This document shows, in pieces, positions 8,754 through 16,659 of a DNA stretch of 64,000 nucleotides (position 1 is the first letter of the stretch; each line of letters begins with the position of its first letter). The stretch is taken from assembly GCF_009711185.1 (NCBI RefSeq), contig NZ_WMIF01000004.1:124001-188000 (forward strand). Reading direction: 5' to 3'. Source of the stretch: Paracoccus limosus (GTDB lineage: Bacteria > Pseudomonadota > Alphaproteobacteria > Rhodobacterales > Rhodobacteraceae). Under the pieces are notes generated by a model. That model worked only from the letters and a program-made list of their open reading frames with translations, searched no databases and had not been told where the DNA came from. The translations under genes and the position numbers were made by a program.

Positions 8754-8801
8754 GCCAGCGCTGCAATCAGGCGCAGCACCGGGGCATGAGGCGGGCGCGG
8801 T

Positions 8802-9809
8802 TCAGATCAGCCCTTCTCGCCGGAATGCCACGCGCAGATCGCTTTCGGGGCGGGCGCCGACATGCGAGATAACCTCGGCGGCGGCGATGCAGCCCATGCG
8901 CCCGGCTGCGGCCAGATCGGCTCCAATCGCAAGGCCATAGATCAGCCCTGCCGCGAACTGGTCGCCCGCGCCTGTGGCGTCGACCGGCACCACGCGACGG
9001 ACCGGCGCCGTCACGCGCTCGCCGTTGCGGATCAGGATGGCGTCATCGCCCGAGCGTGTGCAGATTACCGTGCTGCAATCGGCGCAGGCCAGCGCCAGCG
9101 CCTGTTCGAGGTCCTCGACCTGATAAAGCGATTGCCATTCGTGCACATTGCCGATGACGTAATCCATCGGCCCGGCGACCAGCTTGCGGAAATCGGCGCG
9201 GTGGCGGTCGACGCAGAACGGGTCCGACAGCGCGATCCCGGCCTGTCCGCCCGCCGCATGGCAGGCATCCGCCGCCTTGAGGAAGGCTGCCTTGCCCTCG
9301 GGCTTGTCGAAGAGATAGCCTTCGAGGAAAAGCCAGTCGCAGCCGCTGAAGGTGGCGGGGTTGACGTCTTCGGTGCCGAGTTCGGCCGAGATCCCCAGAT
9401 AGGTGTTCATCGAACGCTCGCCATCCGGCGTCACGAAGATGATCGAGCGCGAGGTCGGCTGCACATCGCCCGCGACCGGCGGATTGACAAAGACCGTGCC
9501 CTGCGCCTCGGTCTGTTCGGCATAGCTGATCCCCAGCGGATCGGCGGCCACCTTGCCGACAAAGGCCGTGCGCAGGCCCAGCATCCCGAGCCCGGCCAGC
9601 GTATTGGCCACCGAGCCGCCCGGCACCAACCGGGCCTTGCCGGCCTCGGGTTCGGCCGATTGCGCGGCCATCAGAAATTCCGAGCGGTCGCGCTCGATCA
9701 GCTGCATGATGCCCTTTTCGATCCCCAACCGCACGAGGCTCGCGTCCGAGGCCGGGGCGATCACGTCCATCACGGCATTGCCGAGCCCGATCACATAGGG
9801 GGTGGTCAT
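8802..9809 (-). CDS. PfkB-family sugar kinase, probable adenosine kinase (335 aa)
   Basis: A ribokinase-fold kinase of 335 residues. The N-terminal signature GLGNAVMDVIAP, the glycine pair in VPGGSVANTLAGL, and the C-terminal ATP/anion-hole motif VDATGAGDQFAAGLIYGL with its catalytic Asp are all present. The overall pattern matches the proteins annotated adenosine kinase in alphaproteobacteria, which phosphorylate adenosine to AMP with ATP in purine salvage. Fructokinase activity is the alternative. The start ATG overlaps the stop of the nth gene by 4 bp, giving an nth-kinase operon. An open frame continues upstream of the start through the nth region but has no domain content. Confidence 0.85.
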   Translation of the reverse strand: MTTPYVIGLGNAVMDVIAPASDASLVRLGIEKGIMQLIERDRSEFLMAAQSAEPEAGKARLVPGGSVANTLAGLGMLGLRTAFVGKVAADPLGISYAEQTEAQGTVFVNPPVAGDVQPTSRSIIFVTPDGERSMNTYLGISAELGTEDVNPATFSGCDWLFLEGYLFDKPEGKAAFLKAADACHAAGGQAGIALSDPFCVDRHRADFRKLVAGPMDYVIGNVHEWQSLYQVEDLEQALALACADCSTVICTRSGDDAILIRNGERVTAPVRRVVPVDATGAGDQFAAGLIYGLAIGADLAAAGRMGCIAAAEVISHVGARPESDLRVAFRREGLI

Positions 9810-10474
9810 TCGGTCTTCTCCTCGTAGGGACAGAGGTCTTCGATGGGGCAAATCTTGCAGCGCGGGCGGCGCGCCTGACAGACATAGCGGCCGTGCAGGA
9901 TCAGCCAGTGATGGGCGTTCTGCTGGAAGGGGACGGGGACATTGTCCTCGATGGCGCGCTCGACGGCCTCGACATCGCGGCCGGGTGCGATGCGGGTACG
10001 GTTGCCGACGCGAAAGATATGCGTGTCCACCGCCTGCGCCGGAAAGTGAAAAACGCTGTTCAGCACCACATTCGCCGTCTTGCGGCCGACACCGGGCAGG
10101 GTCATCAGCGCGGCGCGCGATTGCGGCACCTCGCCGCCATATTCCTCGACCAAGATGCGCGACAGGGCGATGACGTTTTTCGCCTTCTGTCGGAACAGGC
10201 CGATGGTCTTGATGTTCTCGGTCAGCGCGTCGAGACCCAGATCCAGCATCTGCTGCGGCGTCGAGACCCGGGCGAACAGCGCCTTGGTGGCCTTGTTCAC
10301 GCCGACATCGGTCGCTTGCGCCGACAGCGCCACCGCCACCAACAGGGTGAAGGCATTGGTATATTCCAGCTCGGTCAGCGGATGCGGCTCGGCCTCGCGG
10401 AACCGCGAAAAGATCGCCACTTGCGTGACATAGGGCAAGGCCGGGGCCATGCGGGGGGATGCTGCGCGTGCCAT
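9806..10474 (-). CDS. nth: endonuclease III (222 aa)
   Basis: Bifunctional DNA glycosylase and AP lyase of base-excision repair, removing oxidised pyrimidines. The helix-hairpin-helix LPGVGRKTANVVLNSVF contains the catalytic Lys, VDTHIFRVGNR holds the catalytic Asp, and the C-terminal cluster loop CQARRPRCKICPIEDLC has the exact C-x6-C-x2-C-x5-C spacing of the [4Fe-4S] site. The ATG at 10474 (MARAASPRM) is chosen because it gives the usual length; an earlier in-frame ATG at 10555 would add 27 low-complexity residues. The stop overlaps the kinase start by 4 bp. Confidence 0.95.
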   Translation of the reverse strand: MARAASPRMAPALPYVTQVAIFSRFREAEPHPLTELEYTNAFTLLVAVALSAQATDVGVNKATKALFARVSTPQQMLDLGLDALTENIKTIGLFRQKAKNVIALSRILVEEYGGEVPQSRAALMTLPGVGRKTANVVLNSVFHFPAQAVDTHIFRVGNRTRIAPGRDVEAVERAIEDNVPVPFQQNAHHWLILHGRYVCQARRPRCKICPIEDLCPYEEKTE

Positions 10475-10594
10475 GGCCGACAGATGCACCGGCGCGGCGG
10501 CCAGCGCAAGCCGCCCGCGACCGCAAGCCGCGTCGCGCAAGGCTGGATTCCGCATCCGCCGCTGCTAATCTGATCGGGCCATGAGGAGAGCGCG

Positions 10595-11194
10595 ATGACC
10601 CGAACCCTTGCCGCTTTGGATCCCGGCCAGCCTGAGCGGCTGGACATCCTGATCGCCCCCCAACCCGCGCCGGCCGAGGGCGCAACGCTGTGCCACGGGC
10701 GCTTTGCCACGCCCATCGGCACAGTCGTCGCGCTTGGCGCCGGCGGCGCGCTTTGGGGGCTGGGCATTGCCGGCGAAATGACGGCCGAGGCGGTGCTGGC
10801 CGATCTGGTCGGGCGCTGGCCGGCGGCGCGGCTGGTCGAGGCGCCCGAGGCTCTGGCCCCGGCGGTGGCGGCGCTGGTCCACGATCGCGGCAGCGTCACC
10901 GTCCGGCTGTCGGGCACCGCATTCCAGGTGCAGGTCTGGCGGGCGCTGGCCGAGGTGCCCCGGGGCAAGGTCATCAGCTATGCCATGCTGGCCCATCGCA
11001 TCGGCCGCCCCACGGCGCTGCGGGCAGTAGGAACCGCTGTCGGGCAGAACCCGGTGTCATGGGCGATCCCCTGTCACCGCGTCACCCGCACCGATGGCGG
11101 CATCGGCGGCTATCACTGGGGCGCCGGTATCAAGCGCGCCCTTCTGGCCCGCGAAGGCGCCGTCATCGCGCCGCGCTCCATCGCCAGTTTGTGA
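10595..11194 (+). CDS. ogt: methylated-DNA-[protein]-cysteine S-methyltransferase (199 aa)
   Basis: A suicide DNA-repair protein that takes the methyl group from O6-methylguanine. The active-site motif IPCHRV has the acceptor Cys160, preceded by the DNA-binding helix GRPTALRAVGTAVGQNPV, and the Asn-hinge is present. The N-terminal 80 residues form the non-catalytic RNase H-like domain. There is no Ada-type zinc domain, so it is an Ogt/MGMT-type enzyme and not the adaptive-response regulator. It is divergent from the nth gene, placing two DNA-repair genes back to back with about 120 bp between them. Confidence 0.93.
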   Translation: MTRTLAALDPGQPERLDILIAPQPAPAEGATLCHGRFATPIGTVVALGAGGALWGLGIAGEMTAEAVLADLVGRWPAARLVEAPEALAPAVAALVHDRGSVTVRLSGTAFQVQVWRALAEVPRGKVISYAMLAHRIGRPTALRAVGTAVGQNPVSWAIPCHRVTRTDGGIGGYHWGAGIKRALLAREGAVIAPRSIASL

Positions 11195-11349
11195 GAGGCC
11201 GTGCCCGGATTTTCGTCTATTCCTGTGGAGTTGCGCCGGAACTCGTGCCATCTTGCCCGCGTTTGGGCATGCTCGCCAAAGCCAGCGACCTTCCGGGTCG
11301 CCCGGATCGGCAGGCGATTTGAGATCGCCCCATCAAGAAAGGTAGAACC

Positions 11350-12036
11350 ATGAAGACCCGTATCCCGCTGCTTCTCGCTTCGGCTGGCGTATTCGCACTG
11401 GGCGCCTGCGCGCAAGGCGGCGATCCCTATGCCACTGGTGCCGGAACCGGAACCGGAGCCGGCATGAGCCGCGCCCAGCAAGGTGCACTGGCCGGCGCGG
11501 TGGTCGGCGGCATTCTGGGCGCGACCCGCGACCATGACAAGAATGGCCAAGGCAAGGACGCGCTGAAGGGCGCCATCGTCGGCGCGGCCATCGGCGGGGT
11601 CGGCGGCGCCATCCTTGACCAGCAGCAAAAGGCGCTGCAGCAGTCGCTGAACAACCCCAATATCCGCGTGGTCAACAACGGCAAATACCTGACCGTGGTC
11701 ATGCCGGAATCGACGCTGTTCGCCACTGATTCCGCCGCCGTGGGTGCGCAGGGCCAGAACGACCTCTACACCATCGCGCGCAACCTGAACCAATATCCGA
11801 ACTCGACCATTCAGGTCATCGGCCATACCGACAGCACCGGCTCGGCTGCCTACAACCAAGACCTGTCCGAGCGTCGGGCGCGTTCGGTCGCGGGCATCCT
11901 GACCGCCGGTGGCGTGTCGTCGAACCGCGTTTCGACCGCCGGCCGTGGCGCCTCGAACCCGGTCGCCTCGAACGAGACCGCTTCGGGCCGGGCGCAGAAC
12001 CGCCGCGTCGAGATCCTGATCGTTCCGACCGGCTGA
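11350..12036 (+). CDS. OmpA-family outer-membrane lipoprotein with glycine-zipper segment (228 aa)
   Basis: The N-terminus MKTRIPLLLASAGVFALGAC has a lipobox with Cys20, so the mature protein is lipid-anchored. Next comes a Gly/Thr-rich linker and a glycine-zipper stretch (ALAGAVVGGILGA, then AIVGAAIGGVGGAIL; about residues 42-90) that could pack into the membrane. The C-terminal OmpA domain (about 105-228) carries the peptidoglycan-binding motif GHTDSTGSAAYNQDLSERRA. It would tie the outer membrane to the cell wall (YiaD-like). The AAGAAAGGT-type ribosome site precedes the ATG. It stands alone and is followed by a strong terminator. Confidence 0.92.
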   Translation: MKTRIPLLLASAGVFALGACAQGGDPYATGAGTGTGAGMSRAQQGALAGAVVGGILGATRDHDKNGQGKDALKGAIVGAAIGGVGGAILDQQQKALQQSLNNPNIRVVNNGKYLTVVMPESTLFATDSAAVGAQGQNDLYTIARNLNQYPNSTIQVIGHTDSTGSAAYNQDLSERRARSVAGILTAGGVSSNRVSTAGRGASNPVASNETASGRAQNRRVEILIVPTG

Positions 12037-12064
12037 GCCGCAGGACCGGAACGGAAATGACGGG

Positions 12065-12095
12065 GCCGGCAGCCATCGCGCTGCCGGCCTTTTTT
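12065..12095 (+). terminator. intrinsic terminator after the OmpA-like lipoprotein gene
   Basis: GCCGGCAG (12065-12072) pairs perfectly with CTGCCGGC (12081-12088) across an 8-nt loop and is followed by a run of T to 12095. It is 29 bp after the stop codon. Confidence 0.9.
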
Positions 12096-12136
12096 CATGT
12101 GCGGCGGGCAAAGCCGGGCAAGACCCGCGCCAATTA

Positions 12137-12169
12137 AAAAAGCTCCTGGGCGTTGCCGCCGCAGGAGCC
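12137..12169 (-). terminator. intrinsic terminator of the ATP synthase Fo operon
   Basis: Read on the minus strand, GCTCCTG (12169-12163) pairs with CAGGAGC (12149-12143) and is followed by six T (12142-12137). It lies about 45 bp after the atpF stop. Confidence 0.85.
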
Positions 12170-12215
12170 TTTCGATCACTGTCCGGGCACCGATGCCGGT
12201 GCCTCTTGTTCGTTT

Positions 12216-12770
12216 TCAGTTCAGGCGCCGTTCGACATCGGCGATGGCGCGGTCGATGCCGGCGCTGCGCTGGTCGGACGTCGCCTGCTTGCCCAGAATC
12301 TCGGTCGCGGCCGAGATCGCGGTCTGGATGGCCCGGTCGCGCACGGCGCGCACCGCATCACCTTCGGCGCTGGCGATCTGTTCCTCGGCAGCCTTCAACC
12401 GACGCTCGATCGACAGTTTCAGCGCGGCCTTGGCCTTGTCGGCTTCGAGCACCGCCTCGCGCTTGGCATTGGCGACGATCTCTTCGGCCTGCGTCTTGAC
12501 CTCGCGCTGACGACGCTCGTAGCTCGCATAGATCTCCTGCGCTTCCTCGCGCAGGCTACGGGCCTCGGCCAGATCGTTGCGGATGCCCTCGGCGCGCTTG
12601 TCCAGCAGGCCGCCGACCAGTTGCGGCACCCGGAAATAGACCAGGACGGCAATGAACAGCAGGAAGGCCAACAGCACGATGAAATCGGTGTTGTGCAGCG
12701 AGAAGAATGGCCCCGTGGAAGCCATCGCCGGGCTGGCCAGAAGGGCCAGCAGGACGCTCAGACGTTTCAT
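12216..12770 (-). CDS. atpF: ATP synthase Fo subunit b (184 aa)
   Basis: Peripheral-stalk subunit of the F1Fo ATP synthase. A short signal-like N-terminus is followed by one membrane helix (NTDFIVLLAFLLFIAVLVYF, about residues 27-46) and a long charged coiled coil that reaches up to F1. Its length is typical for the b subunit in Rhodobacterales, which have paired b and b' chains. Its ATG overlaps the b' stop by 4 bp. It is the last gene of the Fo operon and is followed by a terminator. Confidence 0.94.
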   Translation of the reverse strand: MKRLSVLLALLASPAMASTGPFFSLHNTDFIVLLAFLLFIAVLVYFRVPQLVGGLLDKRAEGIRNDLAEARSLREEAQEIYASYERRQREVKTQAEEIVANAKREAVLEADKAKAALKLSIERRLKAAEEQIASAEGDAVRAVRDRAIQTAISAATEILGKQATSDQRSAGIDRAIADVERRLN

Positions 12771-13420
12771 TGCAGGCCCCCCTTCAGGCGCTGGTCAACC
12801 GCTTCGCTGACCACAGATGCGTCGGCCGCGCCGCCAAAGGTCTGCACCAGCGTCTCGGTCACGTCGCGGGCAACGGTGCGCGCGTCCTCGACCGCCGAAG
12901 CGCGTATCTCGCCGATGCGCTTTTCGGACTCGGCCGAACGCGCAGAGATCTCGGCATCGGCATGCGCGATGGCAGCGGCGAGTTCCTTTTGCATCTCGGC
13001 CTTGTTGGCTGCGATGATCTTGTTGGCCTCGGCCCGGGCGTCGGCCAGAGCCTTGTCATAGGCGGCCTCGGCCTCTTTGGCCTTGTGCTTGAATTCCTCG
13101 GCGGCCATCAGATCGCCGGTAATGGCGCCCTGCCGGTCGCTGATGACACCCCCGATACGCGGCAGCGCCACGCGCGAGAGCACCCAGTAGATCACGGCCA
13201 GAACCACCAGCAGCCAGAAGATCTGGTTGCCGAAGGTGGTGAAATCCAGCTGCGGCATGCCGGCGCCGCTGGCACCGTGGGCAGTACCGGCTGCGGCCTG
13301 AACCGCCTCGGCACCATGTGCCGCCACACCATGCGCTGCATCGGGGGCGGTCTCGGTGATGATCACCGTTTCAGTTTCTTCGACCACGACGGGCGCGGTC
13401 TGTTGCAACAGGCTGAACAT
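12767..13420 (-). CDS. atpG: ATP synthase Fo subunit b' (217 aa)
   Basis: Second stalk chain (AtpG, also called AtpX or b'), found in phototrophs and alphaproteobacteria. The N-terminal 55 residues are Ala/Thr/Glu-rich (including TVIITETAPDAAHGVAAHG), then a single membrane helix (NQIFWLLVVLAVIYWVLSR) and a coiled-coil domain of about 140 residues. The acidic N-terminal extension before the helix is longer than in plain b subunits and is common in this order. It forms a heterodimer with the b subunit encoded next, with a 4 bp gene overlap. Confidence 0.92.
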   Translation of the reverse strand: MFSLLQQTAPVVVEETETVIITETAPDAAHGVAAHGAEAVQAAAGTAHGASGAGMPQLDFTTFGNQIFWLLVVLAVIYWVLSRVALPRIGGVISDRQGAITGDLMAAEEFKHKAKEAEAAYDKALADARAEANKIIAANKAEMQKELAAAIAHADAEISARSAESEKRIGEIRASAVEDARTVARDVTETLVQTFGGAADASVVSEAVDQRLKGGLQ

Positions 13421-13496
13421 ATCCTACCCCATGCCGGTCGTTTCACAATCGGGTGGGCGCATCACGCCCCCACCCAACCGCAAGGATGGCAAAGGA

Positions 13497-13730
13497 TCAG
13501 ACTGCGAACAGCAGCAGCAGCGCGACCAGGAACGAGAAGATCCCCAGAGCTTCGGCGAAGGCCATGCCGATGAACAGCGTGGCGGTTTGCGAAGCGGCGG
13601 CCGACGGGTTGCGCAGGGCGCCCGACAGGTAGTTGCCGGCAACATTGCCCACACCCATGGCAGCACCGGCCATGCCGACGCAAGCCAGACCGGCGCCGAG
13701 GTACTGTCCCAGTTGACCCAGATTTTCCAT
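13497..13730 (-). CDS. atpE: ATP synthase Fo subunit c (77 aa)
   Basis: Two-helix proteolipid of the rotor ring. The first helix is glycine-rich ([12 protein letters not shown]), the polar loop is ALRNPSAA, and the second helix [19 protein letters not shown] holds the proton-carrying Glu60. Start choice: ATG occurs at 13736 and 13730. The AGGAG ribosome site abuts the first ATG but is a normal 7 nt from the second, so the protein probably begins [10 protein letters not shown]. It lies between subunit a and subunit b' in the usual Rhodobacterales order. Confidence 0.95.
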   Translation of the reverse strand: MENLGQLGQYLGAGLACVGMAGAAMGVGNVAGNYLSGALRNPSAAASQTATLFIGMAFAEALGIFSFLVALLLLFAV

Positions 13731-13791
13731 GTTCATGCTCCTTGAGGCTTTGGAAAGGGTTTCGGTTGTTGTCCTGACTGCAGGCCGGCGC

Positions 13792-14547
13792 TTAGTGCGC
13801 CGGGTGCAGGGCGTCTTTCAGATAGACGCAGGTCAGGATGGTAAAGACATAGGCCTGGATCAGCGCGACCAGCACTTCGAGGCCATACATGGCGGTGATG
13901 GCGATGATCGAGACCGGGGCGATGGTGGCGATGGCGGCAAAGGCGGCAAAGACCTTGATCACCGCGTGGCCGGCCATGATGTTGCCCGCAAGACGAATGG
14001 AGTGGCTGACCGGGCGAACGAAATACGAGATCAGCTCGATCACGGCCAGGACCGGGCGCAGCGCCAGCGGCGCCGAGCTGACCCAGAACAGGCCCAGGAA
14101 ATGCGCGCCATTCTTGACAAAGCCCAGCACGGTCACGCCGACAAAGACCAGCAGTGCCAGCACCGCGGTAACCGCGATATGCGAGGTGGCCGAGAAGCTT
14201 TTCGGCAAGAGGCCCAGGAAGTTCGCAAACAGGATGAAGCAGAACAGCGTCATCACATAGGGGAAGTATTTCAGCCCGTCCTTGCCGGTGACGTCCTCGA
14301 CCATCTTGTGAACCATGCCGTAAAGCAGTTCGGCAATGGATTGCACGCGGTTCGGCAAGATGGCGCGGCCACGGGTTCCGAACACCAGCAGCGCCGTGAT
14401 CGCCAGCGCCGCCAGCGCCATCCACAAGGTGGCGTTGGTGGGCGTGTACCAGTTCACTTCATGGCCGCCGAACAGCGGCTTGACGATGAACTGGTCCATC
14501 GGATGGAAAGTCAGACCCGTGCCTTGCTCTTCTGTCGCCATCGTCAT
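13792..14547 (-). CDS. atpB: ATP synthase Fo subunit a (251 aa)
   Basis: Integral membrane subunit that forms the two proton half-channels beside the c-ring. It has about five hydrophobic helices; the essential Arg185 lies in [14 protein letters not shown], and the [11 protein letters not shown] segment marks the periplasmic N-terminus. Length and motifs are typical. The start overlaps the atpI stop by 4 bp (ATGA), and the gene is followed 61 bp later by atpE. Confidence 0.95.
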   Translation of the reverse strand: MTMATEEQGTGLTFHPMDQFIVKPLFGGHEVNWYTPTNATLWMALAALAITALLVFGTRGRAILPNRVQSIAELLYGMVHKMVEDVTGKDGLKYFPYVMTLFCFILFANFLGLLPKSFSATSHIAVTAVLALLVFVGVTVLGFVKNGAHFLGLFWVSSAPLALRPVLAVIELISYFVRPVSHSIRLAGNIMAGHAVIKVFAAFAAIATIAPVSIIAITAMYGLEVLVALIQAYVFTILTCVYLKDALHPAH

Positions 14548-14888
14548 TCACCCTTGTCGTCGCCCGGCTGCCCCGGGGTCTTGCCAATCTCGTTCGCCGT
14601 CCGCAGCATCGTCTTGACCCCGGCCGCAAGGCCGAACAGCACGAAGACGACCATCAGGAACGGCGTCGTGCCGAACAGATAGTCCAGCCCAAACCCGACC
14701 CCGAAGCCGATGGCCAATCCCGCCACCAGTTCGGTCACCATGCGCCACGCCATATTGGCCTGGCTGAAATGTTCCTCGCCGCGCATTCCGGGCGCCTGCC
14801 CCGTCCGTTCACCCAAACGGGCCTCAAGGTCGCGCAGGCGCTCTGCATCCCGGGCGCGCTCTGCCTGATGGTCCTGTTCCTGACCCAT
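14544..14888 (-). CDS. atpI: ATP synthase assembly protein AtpI (114 aa)
   Basis: First gene of the Fo operon. It has a charged N-terminal region with many Glu/Arg (about residues 1-45), then two membrane helices ([20 protein letters not shown] and [20 protein letters not shown]). It matches AtpI, which helps c-ring assembly and Mg2+ handling and is not part of the final enzyme. It is directly downstream of a good promoter at 14918-14946 and overlaps atpB by 4 bp. Confidence 0.9.
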   Translation of the reverse strand: MGQEQDHQAERARDAERLRDLEARLGERTGQAPGMRGEEHFSQANMAWRMVTELVAGLAIGFGVGFGLDYLFGTTPFLMVVFVLFGLAAGVKTMLRTANEIGKTPGQPGDDKGE

Positions 14889-14917
14889 GGCTCACACCCC
14901 CGTTATCGGCTGGGGAG

Positions 14918-14946
14918 GTGATAGGGGCTGACGCCGCATGAGTCAA
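14918..14946 (-). promoter_or_regulatory. promoter of the ATP synthase Fo operon
   Basis: Read on the minus strand, TTGACT (14946-14941) and TATCAC (14923-14918) are separated by exactly 17 bp, 30 bp before the atpI start. This is one of the clearest sigma70-type promoters in the window. Confidence 0.7.
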
Positions 14947-15073
14947 GCAAGGGGTTTCTAGACGGAAGCCACTGTAATACATTGATTTATCATTCTGCAA
15001 AATCTGGATCGACGCGGGAAAGGCTGGCATTTCGGCGATAGCCAATATTCAACGTCTCGGTTAAACAAAGCCG

Positions 15074-15424
15074 ATGACCGCCCCGAACCCGCCTCTGGAC
15101 ATGATCTTTGCCGCGCTGGCCGACCCGACCCGGCGCAGCATCCTGTCGATGCTGCTTGAGGATGACATGGCGGTCACGGATGTCGCGGCGCCCTTTCAGG
15201 TCAGCCTTGCCGCGATCTCGAAACATCTGGCGGTGCTGGCTGCCGCCGGGCTGATCCGGCAAGAAAGGCGCGGGCGCATCATCTGGTGCAAGCTCGACCC
15301 CGACGGGCTGCGCAGCGCATCGATCTGGATGCAGGGGTTTGGGCAATTCGACGCCGTGGACCTCGACGATTTCGAGCGTTTCCTGCGTAGCGAGCTGGAC
15401 GGCGAAAATCAGCTGCGCGACTAG
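15074..15424 (+). CDS. ArsR-family transcriptional regulator (116 aa)
   Basis: A compact winged-helix repressor of 116 residues with the sequence FAALADPTRRSILSMLLEDD and the recognition region VSLAAISKHLAVLAAAGLI. No Cys pair of metal-sensing ArsR or SmtB proteins is visible, so it belongs to the non-metal group often linked to SRPBCC or membrane genes. No such partner lies next to it here. It is divergent from the ATP synthase operon, sharing a 185 bp gap that includes an AT-rich stretch (about 14970-15000), probably its own promoter. Target unknown. Confidence 0.88.
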   Translation: MTAPNPPLDMIFAALADPTRRSILSMLLEDDMAVTDVAAPFQVSLAAISKHLAVLAAAGLIRQERRGRIIWCKLDPDGLRSASIWMQGFGQFDAVDLDDFERFLRSELDGENQLRD

Positions 15425-15434
15425 GTAAAGCATC

Positions 15435-15462
15435 TTGCCACATCCACCTCATACGATATAGA
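15435..15462 (+). promoter_or_regulatory. candidate promoter for the Hint-domain gene
   Basis: TTGCCA (15435-15440), a 16 bp spacer and TATAGA (15457-15462) lie 35 bp before the ATG in an unusually AT-rich stretch for this genome. Confidence 0.5.
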
Positions 15463-15496
15463 CAAAACACAACCATAAATTGCATCCGAGGGCAGG

Positions 15497-16627
15497 ATGG
15501 AATATCGCGTTGTCGTCGCAACATTTCTGGGCAGTCTCATCCGGAAAGGGGCCGATTTGGCGGATGACGAGCCCTTGCCCTTTGCCGGAATGGATGAGGT
15601 CAGCTTTGCCCAGACCGAAATGGACGAATTGCGCCTGATGAGCGATCATCCGCATTTCCTCGACCTGCGGCGCGGCAATTCCACGGCGCAACGGCTTGTC
15701 GACGACGTAACCTTTGGCAGCGGCCCATCAGCCCGCACCCTGCCGGCCGGCGCGCAGCTGACGCTGAGCCAGGCCGCGATCCTGCGCGATGATGATGGAG
15801 AGGAGTTCTACGCGCTGTTTCCCGCGACCATCCGCGACGGTCGGCCGGAACTGCTGGGTGGCGGACACAGCGTGCTGCTGATCCCGCGCCCGCGTGAATT
15901 GCCCGGGGGCGGCACGCATTGGCCGACCCTGCGCTGCAACGGGCATTACCGGCCCTGCGGCATTCTCGACATGGATCTTGCCCCCGAGGGCATCCGCTAT
16001 GACCCGCATCAGGGCGGAACCGCCTGCTTCAGCCGTGGCACGCTGATCCTGACGCCAGACGGGCCGCGCCCGGTCGAGACGCTGCGCCCCGGCGGGCTGG
16101 TGCGCACCCGCGATCACGGCGCGCAGCGCATCCGCTGGGTTTCGGTGATGGAACTGGGAGTGCAGGGATTGGCGCAGCGCCCGCATCTGCGGCCGATCCG
16201 CATCGCGGCCGGCGCTCTGGGCGATGCGACGCCGGCCGAGGATCTGCTGGTCTCGCCGCGCCAACGTGTGGTGGTGCGCTCGAACGTGGCGCGCAATCTC
16301 TTTGGGCTGGACGAGGTGCTGATCGCCGCCAGCCACCTTCTGGGCCTGCCCGGCATCACCCAGGATGAAGAGGCCGAGCGCGTCGGCTATGTCCATGTGC
16401 TGCTGGACCACCATGAACTGGTGCTGGCCAACGGCGCCTGGACCGAAACCTTCTATACCGAGATCGAGGCCATGACCTCGCTGCACCCGACCGAGCGGCG
16501 CGAGGTTCTGGCGCTGTTTCCCGAATTGCATGGCGACCCGGTGCGCCGCATCATCAGCGGCCTGCACGCCCACGCGCTGGCCGCCATCTATCGCAACAGC
16601 CCCGGCCTGTTGTTCGAGGGACGCTAG
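15497..16627 (+). CDS. Hint-domain protein (376 aa)
   Basis: A protein with a Hint (hedgehog/intein) domain of the type common in Rhodobacterales. The first half (1-170) has no recognised domain. The Hint block begins GGTACFSRGTLILTPDG with the presumed self-cleaving Cys177, and continues with RPVETLRPGGLVRTRDHG, the DLLVSPRQRVVV strand and a final HHELVLANGAWTETFY. About 90 residues follow. The domain is thought to cleave the bond before the Cys or to splice, possibly to release an exported effector. There is no calcium-binding repeat or clear signal peptide. Function unknown; the fold is the confident part. Confidence 0.85.
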   Translation: MEYRVVVATFLGSLIRKGADLADDEPLPFAGMDEVSFAQTEMDELRLMSDHPHFLDLRRGNSTAQRLVDDVTFGSGPSARTLPAGAQLTLSQAAILRDDDGEEFYALFPATIRDGRPELLGGGHSVLLIPRPRELPGGGTHWPTLRCNGHYRPCGILDMDLAPEGIRYDPHQGGTACFSRGTLILTPDGPRPVETLRPGGLVRTRDHGAQRIRWVSVMELGVQGLAQRPHLRPIRIAAGALGDATPAEDLLVSPRQRVVVRSNVARNLFGLDEVLIAASHLLGLPGITQDEEAERVGYVHVLLDHHELVLANGAWTETFYTEIEAMTSLHPTERREVLALFPELHGDPVRRIISGLHAHALAAIYRNSPGLLFEGR

Positions 16628-16635
16628 GCGGCGCC

Positions 16636-16654
16636 GGGGCGGCCAAGCCGCCCC
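16636..16654. terminator. perfect hairpin between convergent genes
   Basis: GGGGCGGC (16636-16643) and GCCGCCCC (16647-16654) form a perfect 8-bp stem with a 3-nt loop, midway between the stops of the Hint gene and the nucleotidase gene. There is no T run on either side, so it may stop both transcripts only weakly. Confidence 0.45.
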
Positions 16655-16659
16655 AAAGC

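Noticed and set aside
8802..10685. A 627-codon frame that looks like a fusion across the kinase and nth genes
   Set aside because: Only the last 335 codons encode the kinase. The earlier part overlaps nth in another frame and has no domain; the kinase ATG at 9809 overlaps the nth stop as expected.
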